A stretch of 64,000 bases of DNA, from the NCBI RefSeq assembly GCF_000741705.1, contig NZ_JGZI01000008.1, positions 186,001 to 250,000 on the forward strand, written 5' to 3'. The notes below the pieces were generated by a model that was not told the DNA's origin, did no database searches, and saw only the letters and a list, made by a program, of their open reading frames with translations. How positions within the stretch are numbered: the stretch's first letter is position 1; each line of letters opens with the position of its first letter. Source of the DNA: Bifidobacterium psychraerophilum (GTDB lineage Bacteria; Actinomycetota; Actinomycetes; Actinomycetales; Bifidobacteriaceae). This document shows, piece after piece, positions 59,384-64,000 of this stretch. The translations under genes were made by a program, and so were the position numbers.

Positions 59384-59414
59384 ACAGAACCCCTGACATG
59401 CTCGAAAACAATTA

Positions 59415-59428
59415 AGTACAAATGTACT
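59415..59428. promoter_or_regulatory. Probable TetR operator
   Basis: AGTACA-AA-TGTACT is a 14-bp inverted repeat in the promoter region of the TetR gene, with AT-rich -10-like sequence overlapping it on the minus strand. Confidence 0.65.
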
Positions 59429-59677
59429 GACAGTTTACATGCGTGATGAGACCGATGCAAGCGGAGCTCCGGGCAGAGGGCGGGGAGTGCGGGCTGTCGT
59501 GATCGGCCATTTCGATGCGACCGGCTGCATGGCTATGCGGCCATCCCAGCCCGTGAGCATCGGGCCTTTCGTTGTGAGCGTAGGAGCATTGACTCACATT
59601 TTATTAGTTGCTTCACTGTTGATAGTTAATGATCTGAAAAACGCTCGCGCCTGCGGGAAGAATGGAGAGGATTGACA

Positions 59678-60100
59678 GTGACCGGTCTGAGGGGAAGCGC
59701 CACCGCCGAAACCGCATCTCTGGGTGCGGTCCGGAATCAGGCTCCGAAGGAGGATGCCTCTGTTGGGAACGCACATACCCCCGTGGAGGCGTGCCCGTCC
59801 TTCGTGAGGGCCATGGCCATTATCGGGAGGCGTTGGAGCGGGTTGATCATCCAGGCGATGGCAAAAGGATGCACATCCTTCACCGAGATTTCAACATTCG
59901 CCGAAAAACTCAGTGACGCGTCTTTGTCCCGTCGGCTCAAGGAGCTCGAAGATGATGGCCTGATCATTCGTTCCGTGCTGGACGAGCGTCCGGTGAAAGT
60001 CCGATACAGCCTCACCGAAGCCGGTGTCGCGCTCGCTCCGGTGCTGGATATGCTCACCAGCTGGGGAGAGCAGTATGCCACTGCGCCCGAGGAGGGATAA
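59678..60100 (+). CDS. HxlR family transcriptional regulator
   Basis: 140 residues from GTG 59678, with GGAGAGG seven bases upstream (TTG 59672 is too close to it). The winged helix begins CPSFVRAMAIIGRRWSGLIIQAMAKG, with the Cys typical of HxlR proteins, and continues LSDASLSRRLKELEDDGLIIRSV. Some relatives sense electrophiles or oxidants through that Cys. It precedes a flavin monooxygenase and FMN reductase by 93 bases and probably controls them. Confidence 0.9.
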   Translation: MTGLRGSATAETASLGAVRNQAPKEDASVGNAHTPVEACPSFVRAMAIIGRRWSGLIIQAMAKGCTSFTEISTFAEKLSDASLSRRLKELEDDGLIIRSVLDERPVKVRYSLTEAGVALAPVLDMLTSWGEQYATAPEEG

Positions 60101-60193
60101 AGACCTCATCGGGCAAGGAAAGGCTGGCGAAAAGCCTGCATTCGAACGCATCCGAGGCTTGACGGGCCACGGGGCACACGGGAAAGAAGAAGC

Positions 60194-61258
60194 ATGACCA
60201 TGGAAATAGGTGCGCTCACCTTCGGTGAGGTGACCACGGATCCCCGAACGGGGCGAAGCCCTTCGGCGAACCGTCGTTTGCATGACACGATAGAGCAGAT
60301 CACATTGGCTGATGAGGTGGGGCTGGATGTCTTCGGAGTGGGGGAGCATCACCGCAGCGATTTCGTCGCCTCGGCCCCTTCGATGATTCTGGCGGCCGCG
60401 GCTTCCGTCACCCGAAACATCACACTGACCAGTGCGGTGACGGTGCTGTCCAGCGATGACCCGGTGCGTGTGTATGAGCAGTACGCAACATTGGATCTGC
60501 TCTCCGATGGACGCGCCGAGATCATGGCAGGTAGGGGGTCCTATACGGAGTCCTTCCCTCTGTTCGGCTATGATCTCCGGGATTATGCGGATCTCTTCGA
60601 TGAGAAGCTGGATCTGTTGTTGCGCATACGAGACCACAACCCGGTGGACTGGTCAGGGCGCTTCCGCGCCGCACTGAAGCATGCGGACATAGCCCCGAGG
60701 GCCCAGTCGGAGCTTCCCATCTGGCAGGCGGTCGGTGGCACGCCGTCTTCGGCGGTTCATGCAGGGCATCTCGGCCTGCCGATGATGATCGCCTTTCTGG
60801 CGGGGCCGATCGGCGCACATGTGCATATGGTCGATTACTACCGCAGCGCCGCCGCACAATCGGATGTCTCACCCCAGTCGGTGCGTGTGGGCGCCAGTGT
60901 TCATGGATTCGTCGGCACAAGCAGCCAATCGGCGCGAGACACCATGTTTCCTTACTTCTCCAAGGGGATGAAGGAGAACAATCATCAGCGGGGCGCGGGC
61001 TTTGAGATTCCGAGGCCTGCTTTCGACGCCCAGGCGACGCCCGGAGGGATGCCTGTGGTGGGCAGCCCCCAGGAGGTCATCGACAAGATCATGACCTACA
61101 GGGAGCTGTATGGGATCGACAGGATCATGATGCAGATGGGGTTTGGCGGTGTTCCCCAGAAGGAGCATCTGCAGGCCATCGAGCTGCTGGGGACGCAGGT
61201 GGCTCCCGTGCTTCGCAGGGAGACCAGGATGGATGCCGGAATCGAGGAGGAACAGTGA
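60194..61258 (+). CDS. Luciferase-like (LLM class) FMN-dependent monooxygenase
   Basis: 354 residues, a TIM-barrel flavoprotein. FGVGEHHRSDFVASAP, ITLTSAVTVLSSDDPVRVYEQYATLD and AGRGSYTESFPLFGYDL are signature segments of the subgroup that, as I recall, is named for Corynebacterium CE1758. It oxidises an unknown substrate with reduced FMN and O2. The stop overlaps the start of an FMN reductase (GTGA), so the two form a two-component oxygenase. Confidence 0.9.
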   Translation: MTMEIGALTFGEVTTDPRTGRSPSANRRLHDTIEQITLADEVGLDVFGVGEHHRSDFVASAPSMILAAAASVTRNITLTSAVTVLSSDDPVRVYEQYATLDLLSDGRAEIMAGRGSYTESFPLFGYDLRDYADLFDEKLDLLLRIRDHNPVDWSGRFRAALKHADIAPRAQSELPIWQAVGGTPSSAVHAGHLGLPMMIAFLAGPIGAHVHMVDYYRSAAAQSDVSPQSVRVGASVHGFVGTSSQSARDTMFPYFSKGMKENNHQRGAGFEIPRPAFDAQATPGGMPVVGSPQEVIDKIMTYRELYGIDRIMMQMGFGGVPQKEHLQAIELLGTQVAPVLRRETRMDAGIEEEQ

Positions 61259-61869
61259 ATTCGCCACTTGGAGCTTCACCACTCAAGGTCGTCGTATTGG
61301 AAGCGAGCCCGAACGCCGAGTCGAAGACTGCGTCCTTGGCCGGCATCGCCGTGTCCATCATCGAGGAACGGTATTCGATATCGCTGAGTACGGTGAACGT
61401 CTACGGTATCGGGACCGGCCTTACTTCGGCGATTATGCGCTCGGATGTCGATGAACGGGCCGAGGAGGCGCTGCAAACCGTCGAGGGGGCTGATCTGCTG
61501 CTTGTGGCGGTGCCCGTCTACCGGGGTTCGTATCCGGGTATGTTCAAGCATTTCATGGATCTGATCGATCAGTATGCCTTGGCGACGACCCCTGTGATGC
61601 TTATGGCCACAGGAGGCGGCGAGAAACACGCGTTGGTCATCGACCATGCCCTGCGTCCGCTCTTCGCCTTTTTCCATGCGTTTGTGGCTCCGGTCGGAGT
61701 ATATGCATGTTCGGCTGACTTCGATAAAACGGTGCTGCTCAATCCCGGCATCTACACCAGGATCCAGCTGGCCGTTGACGATATGTCGGTGCTGCTGAAG
61801 GGCCATGAGATGACGTCCGGGCCGACGGCCGCATCGGCGAATCGTGATGGGCACCCCTCCGTCGTCTGA
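61255..61869 (+). CDS. NAD(P)H-dependent FMN reductase partner
   Basis: 204 residues from GTG 61255, overlapping the monooxygenase by four bases. A flavodoxin-like fold is indicated: VVVLEASPNAESKT at the phosphate loop and VAVPVYRGSYPGMFKHFMDLID as the SsuE/MsuE-type flavin-binding segment. It supplies reduced FMN to the monooxygenase (CE1759-like by recollection). The tail after about residue 185 looks disordered. Confidence 0.9.
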   Translation: MNSPLGASPLKVVVLEASPNAESKTASLAGIAVSIIEERYSISLSTVNVYGIGTGLTSAIMRSDVDERAEEALQTVEGADLLLVAVPVYRGSYPGMFKHFMDLIDQYALATTPVMLMATGGGEKHALVIDHALRPLFAFFHAFVAPVGVYACSADFDKTVLLNPGIYTRIQLAVDDMSVLLKGHEMTSGPTAASANRDGHPSVV

Positions 61870-61878
61870 CGGGTCGGA

Positions 61879-61921
61879 GGCCGTGCGATGGCCGGATCGT
61901 GGATCGGGCCATCGCACGGCC
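61879..61921. terminator. Bidirectional terminator between FMN reductase and polysaccharide deacetylase genes
   Basis: GGCCGTGCGATGGCC (61879-61893) pairs perfectly with 61907-61921: a 15-bp stem with a 13-base loop between convergent genes. Confidence 0.88.
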
Positions 61922-61950
61922 TGCGGTATTGTGCCGTTCGGGCGTTGGCG

Positions 61951-63240
61951 CTATTTGCTTTCGGGCGCGATCTGATTGTTGAGGACCCAGTCGGGGAAGC
62001 GGCCATCCATCTTCATCAGCTCGTTGATCGTGACGAACTGGTAGCCCTGCTGGTGCAGGGCATCGATGATGCTCGGCAGCACCTTGACGTCCTCGGTGCG
62101 GTCCCCTCCGCCGTCATGCATCAGCACGATGGCTCCCGAATAGGCGTGGTCGAGCACCTGTTGCTTGATCTCCTGTTCGCCCGGGCGCTTCCAGTCCAGG
62201 GTGTCGATGGTCCACAGGAGGTTGGAGCTGACCATATCGGAGCAGTCAATCCAATTCTGTTTGCTGAACGCGCCGTAAGGGGCCCTCAGCATGCGTGACT
62301 GGGTGTCCGATGCCGAGCTGATGGCGCTGAATCCCGCACTGAGTTCCGCGCGCAATGCGTCTCGTCCGAGCGTCGACAGGTCGGGATGCGTGTTGCTGTG
62401 ACTGGCCACCTGGTTGCCGTCGGCTATCATCTGCCGCTCCATCTGGGGAAGTTCGGCGGATTGCTTGCCGATGTCGAAGAAGGTCGCTTTGGCTCCCTTG
62501 TCCTTGAGGATCTGAAGGATGGGTGCGCTGAAGCTGCTGGGGCCATCATCGAAGGTCAGCGCTATGACCTTCTTGTCGGCTGGCACCTTGGGACTGATGG
62601 AATCAATCTTCAATTCGCTTGCCGGCCTGATGACCTTCTTATCGACCTTTTCCCCGGATGTGACGCCGACCCAGTATTCCTGTCTCCCCACCCGCCCCTG
62701 CTGCGCGACGAATTGGATCGCCCCTCCGGTGGTTATGGATGCGTCGAAGGGAATGTCCTTCTCGTGGACCGTGTGCGATTCGGTGGTGTCCTTGCCGTTT
62801 TCGACCGTGATCGTGTCGCCCTGCCGCAGGTGTGTGGTGTCCAGTCCCGCATCGCTGATCGCCACATCGTTCTGACGGACCGATATTGCGGATCCTCCTG
62901 TGCTCTCAAGCGTCTTTCCGCTGAAGGATAAGAGCTTCCCCGGTTTTTTCCCGAAATTCCCATGCTCGCCGAGTACGTCCCGTAGGGTCTGCCTTCCTGT
63001 CGTCTGTATGGCGGAATGGTTCACCTCGACCGTGAAATGACGATAGTTGTTCCACCAATACCAGCCGGCGAAGGCTCCCGCGATGATGATGAGCGCCAGC
63101 GCCAGCATCGCGATCGCGGTTCTTCTGCGGTTTTTGGGTGTTTTGGATATGGAGAGGACCTCCACGTCGGCTTCGTTTTCGATCGATGCCTGCATGCTGC
63201 TGTCAGTGCTGTCAGTGCTGTCAGTGCTGTCACCCTTCAT
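61951..63240 (-). CDS. Membrane-anchored polysaccharide deacetylase (NodB domain)
   Basis: 429 residues from ATG 63240, which has GGGAAGGGAAG upstream. The cytoplasmic N terminus of about 40 residues carries a DST repeat and acidic residues. One membrane segment follows (TAIAMLALALIIIAGAFAGWYWW). A beta-rich region of about 130 residues comes next, possibly a wall- or glycan-binding domain I cannot name. The CE4 domain from about residue 220 has Asp231-Asp232 in LTFDDGPS, the metal His pair in SHSNTHPDL, RAPYGAF and VLMHDGG. It removes acetyl groups from peptidoglycan or another surface glycan outside the cell, often giving lysozyme resistance. Confidence 0.9.
   Translation of the reverse strand: MKGDSTDSTDSTDSSMQASIENEADVEVLSISKTPKNRRRTAIAMLALALIIIAGAFAGWYWWNNYRHFTVEVNHSAIQTTGRQTLRDVLGEHGNFGKKPGKLLSFSGKTLESTGGSAISVRQNDVAISDAGLDTTHLRQGDTITVENGKDTTESHTVHEKDIPFDASITTGGAIQFVAQQGRVGRQEYWVGVTSGEKVDKKVIRPASELKIDSISPKVPADKKVIALTFDDGPSSFSAPILQILKDKGAKATFFDIGKQSAELPQMERQMIADGNQVASHSNTHPDLSTLGRDALRAELSAGFSAISSASDTQSRMLRAPYGAFSKQNWIDCSDMVSSNLLWTIDTLDWKRPGEQEIKQQVLDHAYSGAIVLMHDGGGDRTEDVKVLPSIIDALHQQGYQFVTINELMKMDGRFPDWVLNNQIAPESK
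63198..63233 (-). repeat. Four 9-bp in-frame tandem repeats
   Basis: Three exact copies of TGCTGTCAG and one variant (TGCTGTCAC) encode the DST repeat at the N terminus of the polysaccharide deacetylase. The unit preserves frame. Confidence 0.9.
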
Positions 63241-63306
63241 GTTCTTCCCTTCCCGTCTCGCTCCCCCGGCCATTGTAGGGCTGCGGATGAGAGTGGATTG
63301 TAAAGA

Positions 63307-63335
63307 TTGACGCAAAGTAGTTTGCGTTATAAACT
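63307..63335 (+). promoter_or_regulatory. Promoter with an operator in its spacer, upstream of the last gene
   Basis: -35 TTGACG (63307-63312), 17-bp spacer, -10 TAAACT (63330-63335). Within and next to the spacer ACGCAAA and TTTGCGT form an inverted repeat around GTAG (63310-63327), well placed for a dimeric repressor. Confidence 0.65.
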
Positions 63336-63379
63336 AAAGACAAGCAATGGACGGAAGCTGAAAGAAGGGGATGGTTGCG

Positions 63380-64000
63380 ATGGGGAAGAACAACAGGGAA
63401 TATGACATCTCAGGGAATCGGGCGACCCAGTCTCCGGACGGGGAAGCCGGGCAGGAGGAGGTCATCATGGAAGCTCGCGTGGCCGCAGGTCTGATCGAGC
63501 GCCAGTCGCAACGCGTTGATCGCATGTTCAACGTCTTCAGCTGGAGCTTCTGCCTGATCTGGGGCGTGGCTTGGCTGATCGGGTATCTGGTGCTCGGGCT
63601 GGCGACTTCGGCGAATGCCGGGGTCACGCCCATATGGGCCTGGATCTGCGGGGCGGGGATGCTGCTGTGTGCGGTCGTGCTATCGATCGTGGTTGCTTTC
63701 AGAGGGCTGTCTGGCTACAGGGCTTCCTCGGAGCGTAGCCGCAGGGAGAGCAGTCAGGGGGTCATCTATGGGTGGACCTGGTTCCTTGCCTTCAGCCTGG
63801 GAATGAGCGCGCTGGGTATGATCTCCCAGCGATACGAATTGAACGCCAATGCCACGGCGTCCTTGTATTGCGTCGTCACGGCCCTGCTCGTCGGTGCCCT
63901 CTACATGATCGGCGGGGCTCTCTGGGGTGATAAGTCCCAGTTCGTCGTAGGCGTCTGGATGCTGATGCTTACACTGGTGCTTCCGATGTTCGAGGGATCG
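63380..64000 (+). CDS. Hypothetical membrane protein, truncated by window edge
   Basis: Open from ATG 63380 to the right edge (207 residues seen); AAGGGG lies nine bases upstream. The first 50 residues are hydrophilic (GKNNREYDISGNRATQSP, then EARVAAGLIERQSQRVDRM). Then come about five membrane segments, among them FSWSFCLIWGVAWLIGYLVLG, WIWAWICGAGMLLCAVVL-like, and TWFLAFSLGMSALGM. The family is not recognised with certainty. Proteins like this often sit beside a PadR- or TetR-type regulator, which would lie past the edge; the operator in the promoter fits that. Confidence 0.75.
   Translation, partial: MGKNNREYDISGNRATQSPDGEAGQEEVIMEARVAAGLIERQSQRVDRMFNVFSWSFCLIWGVAWLIGYLVLGLATSANAGVTPIWAWICGAGMLLCAVVLSIVVAFRGLSGYRASSERSRRESSQGVIYGWTWFLAFSLGMSALGMISQRYELNANATASLYCVVTALLVGALYMIGGALWGDKSQFVVGVWMLMLTLVLPMFEGS

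Overview
The window reads as chromosome of a Gram-positive, high-GC actinobacterium, most likely a member of Bifidobacteriaceae. Three things point there: an FhaA-type gene at the left edge divergent from an S9 peptidase, a dense set of GH13/GH3 glycosidases with LacI/MFS partners, and paired MarR-controlled heterodimeric ABC exporters. Genus is an inference; no rRNA or species marker is present. No CRISPR array, phage module or insertion sequence was recognised.

Layout. 1-9.2 kb: partial fhaA (minus), S9 prolyl-oligopeptidase-type peptidase, two overlapping YhgE/Pip membrane proteins, an alpha/beta hydrolase, a tiny hydrophobic protein. 9.4-15.6 kb (minus): an MFS permease, then a MarR + two-subunit ABC exporter operon with a perfect 29-bp palindromic operator. 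15.8-20.2 kb: LacI regulator divergent from a GH13 glucosidase and MFS sugar permease, with twin LacI-type operators on the promoter. 20.4-23.6 kb: ClC channel, MarR + CDF efflux pair, GlsB-type stress protein.

23.7-33.9 kb is the most interesting region. It holds a cupin, divergent metY, a CoA-binding protein, a ribose-type ABC importer, a fused methylthioribose kinase/methylthioribose-1-phosphate isomerase, and a RuBisCO-like protein. Together they look like an oxygen-independent methionine salvage route resembling the MTA-isoprenoid shunt of Rhodospirillum rubrum: methylthioribose is phosphorylated, isomerised to methylthioribulose-1-P, rearranged by the RuBisCO-like protein, cleaved by the cupin to methanethiol plus deoxyxylulose-5-P, and the methanethiol is captured by MetY as methionine. 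It enters by kinase rather than phosphorylase, fuses the first two enzymes, and carries its own candidate importer.

34.0-38.5 kb (minus): a second MarR + heterodimeric ABC exporter operon with the same architecture as the first. 38.6-46.7 kb: two unknown proteins, tRNA-Leu(CAG), tgt, an HtrA-like protease, a ferredoxin-NADP reductase, and HtpX. 47-53.2 kb: two GH3 glycosidases, the first membrane-anchored at both ends with its domains in permuted order, the second cytosolic and canonical, followed by GtrA. 53.3-56.5 kb: a LytTR/GHKL two-component pair and a GT2 glycosyltransferase. 56.5-64 kb: an 18-bp tandem repeat in a gene-free stretch, tRNA-Gly(CCC), a DUF2316 protein, a TetR + CrtC/AttH-like pair, an HxlR + flavin monooxygenase + FMN reductase cassette, a membrane polysaccharide deacetylase, and a partial membrane protein running off the right edge.

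All functions are read from sequence patterns only; no database search was possible.
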